DNA of 64,000 nt from Daucus carota subsp. sativus (lineage: Eukaryota > Streptophyta > Magnoliopsida > Apiales > Apiaceae), in NCBI RefSeq assembly GCF_001625215.2, contig NC_030384.2, positions 44,550,390 through 44,614,389 on the forward strand, read 5' to 3'. Shown in pieces: positions 52,101 through 63,737 of the stretch. The notes below the pieces were generated by a model. The model saw only the letters and a list, made by a program, of their open reading frames with translations. It had not been told where the DNA came from and did not search any database. Each line of letters begins with the position of its first letter. Within the stretch, counting starts at the first letter, position 1. The position numbers were made by a program, and so were the translations under genes.

Positions 52101-54169
52101 CCCGGTTCGGGGCGTGCCGGTTCAGTCGGTTCGGCCCGTTTGGCCACCTCTACCTATAGGTAGTCTAGGCTTCATGCTACTAATATACAATGCGGTGCCC
52201 TAAAAGAAAAAGATTCTTCGTTACATCTGGTTTATAATAAGATTTGCGTTTGACTGGATTTATTTTATTTAGAAAGTAGTATCTGTGTCATCTATTCTAT
52301 TTTAAAATATAATTTTTTATTTTCTAAAATAATAAGTGGATATTTATTTTCAAAAGAGTCTAGATGTAGTTTTTTGATGCTATATTTTTTCTTTTCAATT
52401 ACATGATATATATAAATTTCTAGTTAGAATATACTCCTTTCATCCTAAATTAGATGATCCTTTTGGGAAATTTTTTTATCCCAAAATAGTTGAGCTTCTC
52501 CTTTTTCAATGCATATTTATCAACCATCTTCCATCTTTACCCTCCCATATTTATTATTTCAATGTACCACTAGCTAATACTAAGAAGTCAACACAATAAA
52601 TATGGGCAAAGAAGGAAAAAGAAACAAGCATTTAATATTTCTTAATATGTGTGAAATGAGCAAAAAGCTCATCTAAATTGGGATGAAGGGAGTAGTCAAT
52701 TTGATGAAGAGACATGTATTATGAAAAGGATGGAGTAATTTTCCGCACAATGATTTGTAGCTGCGCAGATGTATATCAGTTTTCATGTGCCTGTCTGAAC
52801 TTCAGAACACTCAGGATATGGAACTTTATTTCAGTGTTTTAGCCCATTGCTGGTTGTTTGGGGGGTTCTATTGCTGGTTGTTTGGGGGGTTCTGTTGGGG
52901 CTGGGTTATTATTGACTGCATGTTTTGTGTGAAACAGCCGAACAAACAGCCGAACTAGTCATGAGAATGCTCATCATGATTAGCTTAGTACTGTACCTAA
53001 TTATTCCTTCTAGTTAAGAAATCTATCTGAAATAATCTCCTTTTTCACACAATTACTCTGCAATGTTGATTTTTGTTTTTCAGATGCAAGTCTCTCAACC
53101 GTCTGATTGTAACTAAGTTGTTATGCTACAATTAGAGGATATATATTATTGCATAAACACAAGCCAACTACTTATGGTGTACCTTGGGGAGCATGTGTTT
53201 ATACAAGGGTTGTCTAGTATATCTGCCAACAATTCACTGATACATCTGTGTACTTTTATCCTCTTAACAACTCATAAATCTTAATGTGAATAATAATATG
53301 GGCCACTTAATAAGTTATATGTTTGCCGTGTTTAGAGGTGATGACATTGATAAGTTATAGTTCTGGTAATTTGGGTATTAAGTAATCTGTTTGTATATTA
53401 GATTAATCTAGAAAGACATATTAGACATCAATATGTGATCAAAAGACCTCAATTATGACATCAGTTACATAAGTGCCAGGCGTTATATGTGTAATGCTAC
53501 TATGCTAAAGCTTTCATTCTGTTGGATTGAAATGCAGGTGGACCAGCTAATACATTGCCACCATTCTCATGGGCAATAAGGTTGAAGATTGCCCAGGGCA
53601 CTGCAAGGGCTTTAGCGCACATTCATGAATACAGTCCTCGAAAATATGTGCATGGAAACATAAAATTATCAAAGATCCTACTCGATGATGACCTGCAACC
53701 TTATATCTCTGGTTTTGGTCTCAGCCGACTTGTATCAGGCGGCATTTCAAAATCTACGAATGGAGGATTCAAAAAGCAGGACCTGAATCAGACCATAGTA
53801 AGTCCAAAAAATTCAGCTTCTACATCGGTATATCATATTGCACCCGAAGCTCGAGTTTCAACAAGCAGATTCACTCAGAGAAGCGACGTCTACTCTTTTG
53901 GAATCGTGCTTTTGGAGATATTAACAGGTCGCTCACCTGATGGCGGAGCAGATAACAATGGTATGAGTCTTGAGAGCGTAGTGAGGAAGGTATTTCGCGA
54001 GGAACGTCCCTTGTCCGAGATTATTGACCCAGCACTTAAGCACGAGGTTCATGCAAAGGCACAAGTTGTTGCTGCGTTTCATGTTGCAATCAGCTGTACA
54101 GAATTGGATCCAGAACTTAGACCTAAGATGAGGATGGTATCTGATTGTCTCGATCGGATTAAGGCATAA
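49107..54169 (+). CDS. LRR receptor-like pseudokinase, subfamily LRR III (At1g66830-like)
   Basis: A plasma-membrane receptor-like protein. Exons 49107-50394 and 53538-54169 join in phase (CAC G / GT GGA) to 639 residues. Order: signal peptide (1-25), LRR N-terminal cap with CHWEGITC, about six leucine-rich repeats (70-220) of the type LQSLSLSNNNFSKLIP, a variable linker, a membrane span (about 268-290, VPLISAVAVVIGVVFVSVW), a basic stop, and a kinase-like domain starting with LEDLLRASAYVVGKSRSG. Key catalytic residues are changed: the beta-3 Lys lies in VAVRRL (Arg), HRD is replaced by HGN (468-470), and DFG by GFG (488-490). It is therefore very likely inactive as a kinase, as in several LRR III members, and would signal by binding partners. 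The split kinase domain around a 3.1-kb intron is typical of this subfamily. An alternative ATG at 49110 changes one residue. Confidence 0.93.
50733..52152. mobile_element. hAT element in the receptor kinase intron (outer element)
   Basis: It begins tagaggcggccattcggg and ends cccgtttggccacctcta. A perfect 8-bp duplication cctatagg (50725-50732 and 52153-52160) flanks it. The subterminal parts are packed with ggttcgg/ccggtt words, and the middle is AT-rich. The 1420 bp include another hAT element at 51630-52014. No transposase frame is seen. Confidence 0.9.
51630..52014. mobile_element. hAT element nested inside the larger hAT
   Basis: Ends ctaagaagcatgagtg and, inverted, ctagaaagcagggat are imperfect inverted repeats of the hAT ctaggaagca type. 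An exact 8-bp duplication ctcaaccc (51622-51629 and 52015-52022) proves the insertion. It is 385 bp, with gggtgcggg words at both edges. Confidence 0.85.
52434..52692. mobile_element. Stowaway-like MITE, diverged
   Basis: Ends ctcctttcatcctaaatt and, inverted, ctcccttcatcccaattt are flanked by TA (52432-52433 and 52693-52694). It is in the same intron as the nested hAT pair. Confidence 0.75.
52846..52893 (+). repeat. 24-bp tandem duplication
   Basis: The unit attgctggttgtttgggggg plus ttct is present twice back to back, without mismatch, in the receptor kinase intron. Confidence 0.85.
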
Positions 54170-54771
54170 GGGAAGTTTTTTTTGCACCTTTTCTAGGTTC
54201 ATAATGTGTCTTTAATGTTAGGAAGTTGGAATTCCATTAAGCATGCTGTAACATGTGTAGCTAGGCAGAAGTTGTAGTAGAAGTAGAAGCGTTAGTTCCA
54301 TCCTGAGATGACTGACTGCACCCTCTTCTTACATGTGTATATAAGAATGCGGGTTCATATGATATATCATCTTATTGACAGAGGTAGTAAACTAGAGATG
54401 AAACTGACGTTACAAGAGTTTGCTAGATTGGTTACAAGCAGTGTTCTAAATATTCATGATTTATTTAAAAATTCTATTAATTTATCAATTACAATCTATT
54501 TTGACTAAAAGTTATGGATAAATCTTAAATTGATAAAATAATTACGAATAAATCCCGAACCGGTCAGTCAACTTATTTCCAATATCTGCCATTCTTGTTA
54601 TAAGTTACTGTTATAACACAAATGATAAATCTGGGGTCACTTCATCTCCTCGGCTGTGTTTTGGGCCTGTCCAAAGGGTTCAAATATATTTCAAGGCCAT
54701 ATGCATTTCATCAGAGCCGTAGCTTGTGTATGAACAACGAATAGAAACATTCTTGTAATTTTAGATCTTAC

Positions 54772-55212
54772 GGGGTGTATTCGATTGGGATTTTAATGGA
54801 TTGTTTTTATTTAATGGATTTTAATGGATTATGTGTGATTTTGATTTTGTGCGAATTCTTGATAAAATGTCGCAGAGTTTATAGGATTTAAGCACAATGC
54901 TTCAAAATCCCATTGATTTTGGTGGGATTTCAAAAAACTTAAAATACTCCATCATTTTAGGAAATGCAAAAAAATCCACCAGCATTTGAATACCATCAGA
55001 TTTTAATGGATTTTAAACAATCCCAATTGAATACCATCGGATTTTAAAGCATAATTTGAAATCCCAATTGAATACCACCGGATTTTGTAGCATAATTTGA
55101 AATCCCAATTGAATACCTCAAGATTTTAATGGATTTCAAACAATCCTAATCGAATACCCTCGGATTTCATGAATGCAAAAAAATGCTTTAAAATCCCAAT
55201 CCAATACACCCC
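54772..55212. mobile_element. MITE-like element, gtattcaattgggatt family, copy 2
   Basis: Ends ggggtgtattcgattggga and, inverted, ggggtgtattggattggga enclose 441 bp made of repeated modules such as aatcccaattgaataccatc. It is related to the element at 4103-4526. Flanks show no exact duplication. Confidence 0.7.
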
Positions 55213-55883
55213 TCTTTATGGTCTGTGGGCAAATTAAAAAAATAAAAAATCTTAATGGTCTCTGTCCACCAAAGTGTCACCATAGTTAGGTTGGGCCGCC
55301 ATACAAGTCATAGAAATCAAAAACAATAATTTTAAACATGCGGTCAAAATACTTAAAAACACAAAGTACAATATAATTAAAATACAATTAATGTATTTTC
55401 TTCTTTTCTCTCGAAAAATACAATTAAAATTCACAAGTCTGGTTTTCATTGGCATAAATCTTTTTAAGACACGGCTAAATCAAACCTCCAAGCGACGAGA
55501 CCACAAAATACAATATAATGTAGAACTTTATCGATAATTTAGCCGTTATTTTTTAACGGATTAAATGATCAGATTATGAGTATGTAGACCCTGAAAAAAA
55601 AAGATTATGATAGTTATTTTGACTGAGGATATATTTATTATTAAATTATAATAATTATTTTTGACTAATGGATTGAATTAGTTGTTTGGTATTAAACTGT
55701 TAAGTTTTTAAATCTTAAATAACACAATTCAAAACTCCAATAAAAAACTCTTCAAAATAATTTTTTAATTTAAAATGTTATATTAATTTATTAATTATCA
55801 AACATCAAAATTAGATATTTCACTCAATTAAATTATTTGATACAATTCAAACCTCTAATTTCCCCTTCAGCCTCTATATCATA

Positions 55884-56120
55884 CTACCTCCATCCCAAAT
55901 TAGATGTCCTCGTTGACTTTGGGCACGTAACTTTAGGTGCATTGACCGTCTACTTCCGAAATTTATTTTTTTATTTTTTCTTTTATAAATGAAAATTTCA
56001 TATTTTAATTTTAATTTGCAAAAATAAAATTTTAAAAATAAGTCACGTATCTATGCGGTCAATGAACCTTAAATTGTGTGCCCAAAGTCAACGGGGCCGT
56101 CTAATTTGGGATGGAGGGAG
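55884..56120. mobile_element. Stowaway-like MITE
   Basis: Long inverted ends (ctacctccatcccaaattag and its complement near 56100-56120) lie between TA dinucleotides (55882-55883 and 56121-56122). The 237 bp form an almost complete hairpin, including gttgactttgggcac paired with gtgcccaaagtcaac. Confidence 0.85.
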
Positions 56121-57629
56121 TACTAGTATAAAATACATGCACCACGGATTACCACGTATAGTATTATTGATAAGCAGAAAAATCATTTTTCGAGGAGGTA
56201 AGTCAGGTGACAGTTGGTGGATAAAAAATTATAAATTTCATATTAATGTATTAATTACTATATAACACATCAGATGCAAGATGAATGGATAAAATTACTG
56301 GTAAGATTTTGAGAACAATCTTAGAAGATATGTCAGACTCCTTTATTTTAGCGAAAAGAGAGAGGGACTCAATAAGTTGGCAACTTCCACATGAGGAAAG
56401 CCGATTTTATAGAATACTACTAGCATCCAAAGAAATCCAATATATAAATGGAAAAACAACTGCAAATAGTAGCACTGTAATGCACATAAAAAATCTAACA
56501 AAGCAGACCAGCAGAGTATATAAAGAGAATCCAATCCCTTTGGTTTATTGGGAGGCATAAAATTGGTCCCCTGCAGGATGATCAGATGCATTTATAGAAA
56601 GAAAAGTTGCATTTGTTTGCTTAAAGTGGAAGATTTTCCTCTTCGCTTTTAGTAACTTCTTTTTAGATTACCTACCACAAATAACTAAAAAGATTGATCA
56701 TTTCTTACCGAATACAAATATTACAAATATTTTCCGGGTAATAATGCGCTTGTTTGAGCAACTTTACTTTTAAAATATAAATTCTTATTTTTTCTAAGAA
56801 ATGTGTTTTTAACACTAACTTTTCTGAATATAGATATTAAATAGATGTTATTTGATAAGAAATAAGAATCTATTTTAGAAGATAATAGTTTTGTATACCT
56901 TTTCTCAAAAATAAATTCTTATTTCTAAAAAATAAAATTATCCAAACTCTCAATAACTCAACCACGATTACCTAAGTCACATGTTCAGTCTCCCTCAATA
57001 GATATTCTCCAATATAAAATTTGGAGGATAGAAGCTTGTAGATATTTGCATATAAATAAAATAAAATAATGGTTTACTCTTCAGTCTTCACATCTTTCGA
57101 ATTCACGACTATTCCACGGTCTAATCTAGGATTCGGGACCATTTGGCTATTTTAGATTTAAACTACCATATAACAATGTTAGAAAAATCTCCTCTCAGCG
57201 GTATCAGTCCTGATGCCTTGGGATGGTTAGAAGCTAGTCACGTGATTAATAGACTCTATTGGTTAAGATTACCTGAGAATCAGGGAACCATTTCTTAACC
57301 AAGCATAAAGTAGTACAGCAGTGTTAGTACTAAATTGAAAATGTTCCAAAAATGTGGTGAAAATCCCATCCGCGATGCCTAATCTCATCTACATAATACA
57401 TATCCAAGAGCATATGAATCTTGTTCCTCCAATCTAACAAGGCCTCGTCTCCTCCTCACTCTTCCACTTAAAGCTTCCCGTGCTTTACATTTCTACACTA
57501 TTCCAAACTTCACTTACCGGATTCATCTAATTAAATAAATCTCTTTGAACGAAATGCGGATTATACAGGATTCAATTTTCGTTTCCAACGCTGTTTGACT
57601 ATGTTAAGAGAACTGTTTATTACATAGTA

Positions 57630-57840
57630 CCCCTTATGTCCGTTATTTTTCGGCAATTTTTACATGCTCATTTAAATTATAATTTCATAATATATTTTTT
57701 AATTTTTTGTTCTGAATAAAAGTTTGATGTTTAAACTTTTATTCAAAAAGAGATTGAAAAAAAGATTGAAACTGTACTTTATAGGAGCCTCAAAATGCGT
57801 GCAAACAATATACCTAAACTATTCATTGGGACGACGGAGG
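57630..57840. mobile_element. Stowaway-like MITE, diverged
   Basis: Ends ccccttatgtccgtt and, inverted, cctccgtcgtccc are flanked by TA (57628-57629 and 57841-57842). It lies 42 bp before a second Stowaway element. Confidence 0.6.
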
Positions 57841-57882
57841 TATAATTTATAAATGAAAACGTTAAATAAGGGATAGGATGTA

Positions 57883-58186
57883 CTCCCTCTGTCCCTCTCA
57901 TTTCTTTACAGTTACTATTTTGGGATGTCCCTCTCATTTTTTTACATTACCATAAATAGTAAGTTTTTCCCATCATTACACCCATTATCTTCCTTTACTA
58001 TCTCATATTTAACAATAAAAATTACTATTACACCCACTACTTTCCTCCACTATCTCAAATCTACTATTAAATATTGGTAGGTCCCACCACTTTACCCACT
58101 TTTCATCTAACTTTACTCATTTTTCATACATTGTCTTGGTCTCCGTGTCCCCCTCCAATGTAAACAATTGAGGGGGACGGAGGGAG
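57883..58186. mobile_element. Stowaway MITE, 304 bp, copy B
   Basis: TA-flanked (57881-57882 and 58187-58188), with ends ctccctctgtccctc and gagggggacggagggag. It is the same length as 9663-9966 and differs at only a small number of bases by eye. Confidence 0.9.
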
Positions 58187-59048
58187 TAATTAATATTAAT
58201 GACGCTGGAGCTGAGCATCCTAAACCACAAGCAATTAGCATAAATGTCAAACAGCTACCATCTGCGAATCGTTTAGTACAGATACTGTACAAGTTAAAAT
58301 CGATCTTTTTGTCATGTTAAGAAGGGACAACGAGTTAAATTACCGGACAAACAGTCATATCATTCACCTGTAGAGTTCTCAGGTCTGCGGGTTTGACAAG
58401 ACTTTAAACAACCAGATTTGCTACGTACTATAACAAACTAATCAGAATTTATTCCAGATTTTGTGCTCATCTTATGCAGGGAATATATACGAATTTAATG
58501 AATTATTATCCAAGGATTGTACTTTTATTTCATCTGACAATTCCTTTTATTCTGTAGCCCAACTGCACATATTAATTCAAAACCAAATTATGCAGGCTTT
58601 ATTGTTGCGGTGGTGCAGAAAAGGAGCGGTAATAGTAAACTAACGTGATACGTTTCGCTTTTAGAAATAAAAAAATTACGAGTAAATAAAATAAAGTTTG
58701 TGTAGCCCGAAATAACGTGATTTAGAGTTGGGAAATCTCGTGCTTGATTAAAATAATATACAAAGAGTTAGGCGTGTAAATACGCAACAGTATTAATTAT
58801 TGTTTGGTGTATTTTGTAGGTGAATATATATTACAACCCATTATTATCATCAGGATTGACAGAGGAAATGGGGACTCCGTGAATCTGATACCGCCGGCCG
58901 ATCAGTCCCAGTCGTAGGCAGTCCCCAGCGAGCAATTCCAATGTTACGTTGATATTCTTCCTCGTTCTCATTTCCAATTTAATTTGGAATAATTTAGACC
59001 ATATTCGATCTTCGAATGCAGTGGAATGATTTAAAATACAGTATTATA

Positions 59049-59350
59049 CTCCCTCCGTCCCTATTTATCTGTCCACTTTGGAAGTAGAAATTTGTCCCTA
59101 TTTATCTGTCCATTTATACTTTCAAAACTAATTTAATGATAGTTTTTCAAATATATCTCCATAATTTCAATTTTCAAGGTTTGACTTAATTAAAACTTGG
59201 TAATTCATGTTTTCAATACATAAAGTAGGGGCATTCCATCATTTTCAAGATATTAATTAGAGGTATTTAATGAAAAAGTTTATACAATCAATTATTCTTT
59301 GGTATGTGTATTTTTTTCCAAAATGAACAGATAAAAAGGGACGGAGGGAG
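59049..59350. mobile_element. Stowaway MITE
   Basis: Ends ctccctccgtccctattt and gggacggagggag are flanked by TA (59047-59048 and 59351-59352). The motif tatttatctgtcca occurs twice near the left end. Confidence 0.87.
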
Positions 59351-60670
59351 TATTAGGTAAAAATATACGTACTGTACATAAAAATACGAAGGTAGAGAAC
59401 TTACGAGTGAAATTCTAGTTTATCTCCTCGGAGCAGTCTCTCTCGCCGCACTACAAAAAGTCCAAGCCGTCACTCCTCCAATAGATAAAAAGTGATATAG
59501 ACCGTAACAACTTATGGACTTTATTCGTTGTTCAAGTCAATTTAATACAGTATTAAAGTTAATTTAAGAATTATAAAGATAAACTTAAATTATTAAGAAT
59601 TACATTTTGAGGGTGCATCATAATGGTAGATGATAGTATAAGCGGCACAATAGAAAATAAAGTTTTTGGGCTTTTGACGTGGCTCTGTTTTTAAGAATTT
59701 TAAGCTTGTGCGCTTATAATTCAGGTTAACTTATTTTGCAGATTCAGAAGTTAAAAGTTTTAACTTTTTTAATAATTTATTATTAATTTTTAAATTTGAT
59801 ATTATATAAACATATAGGGCTAAACGATAATTTATAATATTTTATTATTATATTAATAATTTTTATATTCGACAAGTTATAATTATCTAAAAATTTATTC
59901 AAATATACAAAATTATTTTTCATTTATAATTAACTTATCATATATAAAAAATAAAAACTTATTTTATATTAATCAAAATGACCCATTTACCTGTCTTAAT
60001 ATTTTGATTGATGGACAACTGAGAATTGATAAAATTACAAAATCTTATTCATGATATCTATAGTACATTAAGTGCATAATATTCTTAATAATAATTTTGC
60101 TCATGTCCCAAAATCTTAGTTCTAAGAATCATGTAAATGCAAATATATCTATAAATGTTATGTATATTTTCTTCGAAAATTAATGAAGAAGTATAGATAT
60201 ATTAGATAAAGTAATATAGAAAAAGAAGTACCTTTACCTCAAAATTAGAAAAATATTTATCAAATTACAAATAAGACATTTAATATTAAAATATTGAAAT
60301 GATATTTTACCGTCTGAAAATATTAATCCAAACTTCTTTTTTTTTGATGATTTAATGGTGATGAAACACAAACCGTATCGGTACGTATGGACCGTGTGAG
60401 TTGTGACTGTATAAATTGCAATAAAAACACACTGTAGTCTGCATTCTTCTTCTTTCTTCCTTATCTCTCTCTCTTTCTCTGTTCTTCCAAGCTTTTATTG
60501 CTTTCACTACAAACAAGCCCAAAACCAACACAGATCCCAACCCTTTCTCAATCCTCACATCTCACTTGCTTCTACTACAAGACTCTCACTCACTGCTTAA
60601 AAACCAAGCTGTGTTCTTGAAAAGATTGTCCACTTTTCTTAAACCATAGAAAAGATAAAAGTGAGCAGGA

Positions 60671-62794
60671 ATGTTTGGTGATTCTCGAGCATTATTCACT
60701 GATTCCAATGCTATATTTCCCTCGAATTTCAGCCCCAAAGGAGGCCAGGAAGGAGAAGAAGACTTGTTCTCTAAAACCAGAATGAACTTTGACATGAACA
60801 ATATCATTCAAGACAATTTCAACAACAAAAGTATGGAGTTTCATAGTGAGAGTTTTAAGGGGCTGGATGATGATGACGAGGTTAATCATAAGAGCTTGTC
60901 AAATGGGTTTGGGCTTAGTTCACAAGTGTTGTCCCAGTTTCCCAGGCAGAGCTCAGGTTTGGACAATACTGGTTTGTGTAGAACAGGGAGTTCAATGGGG
61001 ATTGATAATCAGCTCAAAGTGGGCTCTGGTCTTATGAGGCAAAACAGTTCCCCTGCTGGTTTTTTCTCGCACATCAGTTCTCAATCTGGTACACTTCAAG
61101 TTCTTGATTTTTTGTTTTTGTTCATGCATAGGATAGAGGAAACAGAGTTTAGCCTTTTTAATTTATCTAGTTCCTACATATTTTATCTAGCAGGATACTA
61201 TTCTGATAGCTAAAGTTGGCTTAAAGCAAATTATGGGTTTATACAGTTAGCTAGATTTGTTAGATTTCGGAAAATTGCACTGATAAAAGATTACTGGTAG
61301 TGGTATCTGATGCTAATTTTGTTTAATTTGGTTGTTAAGTGATGGGATTAAATGGAAAATTGCACTGATAAAAGATTACTGGTAGTGGTATCTGATGCTA
61401 ATTTTGTTTAATTTGGTTGTTAAGTGATGGGATTAAATCTTTGTAGTAACATAAAGACCGGACAAATAATGATTTCCAAGGTGCAACTTTTTTTGAATGG
61501 GGTACAAGAATATGAATCTGCTTTGTTTATTTCATTCAATAGATTCAAACAAGTACCTGGCCTTGAATATATTTTATGTGTTCATCAATTTAATACAGTA
61601 TGGGAGTTTTATTTTATGGTCAGTTCCTATGTATGGGAAGTCCAGGAGAATTATATGAAATTCTAAAAATTTCTCAGCGACTTGCAGGCTACGGTGGAGT
61701 GGGAGGTGTAAACTACAGACTGCCAAATGGTAGTAATGGAGAGTTAGGTCCAACTGCAAGCAGGTTGAAAAGCCAGACGAGCTTGTCATCGGGGATACCA
61801 TCTTCTTTAGGTATGCTGTCTCGAATATCTGAATTTGATGGCGGTAACATAGCCCCAAATGGTAATGAAAATGCAAAGAATGGAACCATTAATGGGGAGA
61901 CTCAGTATTATGCCTCTGAGTACCCTTTAAGTTCCTGGAATGACTCTTTGCATTTTGCTGAAAACTACTCTGGCTTAAAGAGGGAACTTGATGCTGATGA
62001 TGATAGATTATTTTCTAGTTCTCAGGTAGTCTTTCATGCACAAATGTCATAATTATATATGATTGATCAGTGATTAATTGGAGGGTTGTAGAATGCTAAA
62101 GTGGTTTTTTATTTTATCAGCACGGGGAAATTCCAAATCGTCCATCTCTCTTGTCGCATCATTTAAGCTTGCAGAAAAACTCAAGTGAGATTTCTTGCAT
62201 GGACAAGTTGCTCCAAGATTCAGTGCCCTGTAAAATCCGGGCCAAACGAGGCTGTGCTACTCATCCACGGAGCATTGCAGAGAGGGTAATTTTGTTTCAT
62301 TTTAAACCTTCTATAGGACTAATTAAAGTATAGAAGTTGCATTATAGTACCCTGGGTTAACATTTCAAAGTTGTAGTTAGATTGCCTTGTACTCCAATAT
62401 GCTGATATGAATTGGTGCTCTAATATTAGGTGAGAAGGACCCGAATCAGTGAACGAATGAGAAAGCTGCAAGAGCTTGTCCCTCACATGGATAAGGTATG
62501 CAAAAGTGCTATTGATAAATTTAGCCTCCAACTAACTATGTATATCTGGAACCAATTCGTGTTCTTTCGTGCAGCAAACAAACACTGCAGACATGTTAGA
62601 CCTGGCTGTGGAGTACATTAAAAACCTCCAAAAGCAGTACAAGGTTCGACATCAAGTTATCAAATAAACTCCCTTGTTCAACACAATTTTGCATGTTATC
62701 AAGATTCCTGAGATATAAGTTTCTTTTGCAGACGCTTAATGATAATCGTGCAAACTGCAAATGTTCAGCCATGCAGAAGCAAGGCCTCAATTGA
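60671..62794 (+). CDS. bHLH transcription factor, FLOWERING BHLH type (bHLH122/130-like)
   Basis: A nuclear E-box binding regulator. The Arabidopsis relatives (FBH1-4, bHLH122, bHLH130) include activators of CONSTANS and stress-response factors. Six exons, 60671-61088, 61688-62025, 62121-62285, 62430-62495, 62575-62643 and 62732-62794, stay in phase and give 372 residues. The N-terminal part holds the motifs LMRQNSSPAGFFSHI and SGIPSSLGMLSRISE, a pair diagnostic for this subgroup. The basic region KIRAKRGCATHPRSIAER (about 290-307) continues into RRTRISERMRKLQELVPHM and, after the loop, TADMLDLAVEYIKNLQKQY. The tail is RANCKCSAMQKQ. The basic region is split from the helix by an intron, normal in this group. 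Intron 1 (61089-61687) contains a perfect 85-bp tandem duplication. Confidence 0.94.
61269..61438 (+). repeat. Perfect 85-bp tandem duplication in FBH-type intron 1
   Basis: Units 61269-61353 and 61354-61438 are identical over 85 bases, starting ggaaaattgcactg. The lack of differences means the duplication is recent or an assembly artefact. It does not touch the splice sites. Confidence 0.93.
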
Positions 62795-63616
62795 ACAATT
62801 CCGCAGTGTACAGGGAATAATGTCAAGGATGGAAAATGGAGCAGGGAAACTTACTTATCTGCCCTCATGAAGAAGATGAAGAAGAAGAATAACCAAATTT
62901 ATTTTTGACTTGTCCTACCAAAATATAGTGAAGAAAGTCTTATTCATTATTATGCAGCACAACTCTATGGTGTAGGCTGGGTACTGTAAGCTAATGAAAG
63001 CGCCAATTACCCTTAGTTGAAGCAAGAAAATATAGGCACTTGTACAGGGGCGTGTAATAATACATCCTTGCTATGTAAGATCAATTTTAGTCTTACTACT
63101 TACTCTTTCGTACTCATTTCGTCGTAATCACGCTATAAAATTGTACTCCCTCCGTCCCAAATTAACCATAATGCTTTCGAAACACTGGGATAAGATTGGG
63201 AACAAAAGAGGAAAGTCTAGGCAAAAGAAAAGGGTGTGAAATCAAGGGCTTGATCATTAAAATGTACAACTACCAAGACAGCGATGACCTAAGTGTCACT
63301 TTCTCCCAAGTGAGTGAACCTTATCCGAAACTTAATTTTGTCATTCTTGAATTGAATTGCGTACGTCAAAATTCATTCAATTATACATCTGATTCTGATG
63401 GCTGTTGTATTAGTACTCCATTTCTGTAAGCCCATTAAAGTGGCACCCCTTTTTCAAAAGACTAAAAGAAGGGAAACAAGGGGCAGTCTGTTATGCAACT
63501 TATGCTTTTATAGCATGGTCCGATGAAGACCAGTTATTCAATTATGGGACAGTAATTCATGGGTGAATAGATTTTTCTGTGGAATGAAAAGTAAGACTTC
63601 TGTTGCACAAAATCAG
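62795..63616. other. 3' region of the FBH-type gene and convergent spacer
   Basis: The 3' untranslated sequence probably extends to about 63060. A Stowaway end ctccctccgtccc at 63146 (after TA) has no partner, so it is a truncated element. An open frame at 63196-63429 shows no family resemblance. Confidence 0.45.
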
Positions 63617-63737
63617 TTAGACATACGTATACAAGACTCCATCAAAATGTACCATCTCGCTTTCTGGATTGTCAAGAGTAGAATGATATTTTGAAGAAGG
63701 TTCTGCGAAGTCGTCTGCGTCTGATGTCCTCAACTGC
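63617..63737 (-). CDS. Probable last exon of an unidentified gene running off the right edge
   Basis: On the minus strand an acceptor (tatccag) at 63738-63740 opens a 121-nt exon ending in TAA at 63617-63619. Its reading frame gives about 39 residues, containing TSDADDFAEPSSKYHS and NPESEMVHFDG and ending VLYTYV. The composition (acidic, Ser/Pro-rich) looks like a genuine protein tail, but I do not recognise the family. The gene would be convergent with the FBH-type gene. It could be a chance open frame. Confidence 0.35.

Larger units (their letters stand above)
54170..60670. other. MITE-rich 6.5-kb spacer between receptor kinase and FBH-type genes
   Basis: It holds one gtattcaattggg-type element and four Stowaway-type elements. 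The stretch 56121-57629 contains short open frames without family resemblance. The FBH promoter and leader lie at the right end, with CT-rich leader sequence at about 60440-60600. Confidence 0.5.

Noticed and set aside
56285..56560. 91-codon open frame on the plus strand
   Set aside because: No recognisable domain, low-complexity codon use, and no promoter or homologue evidence.
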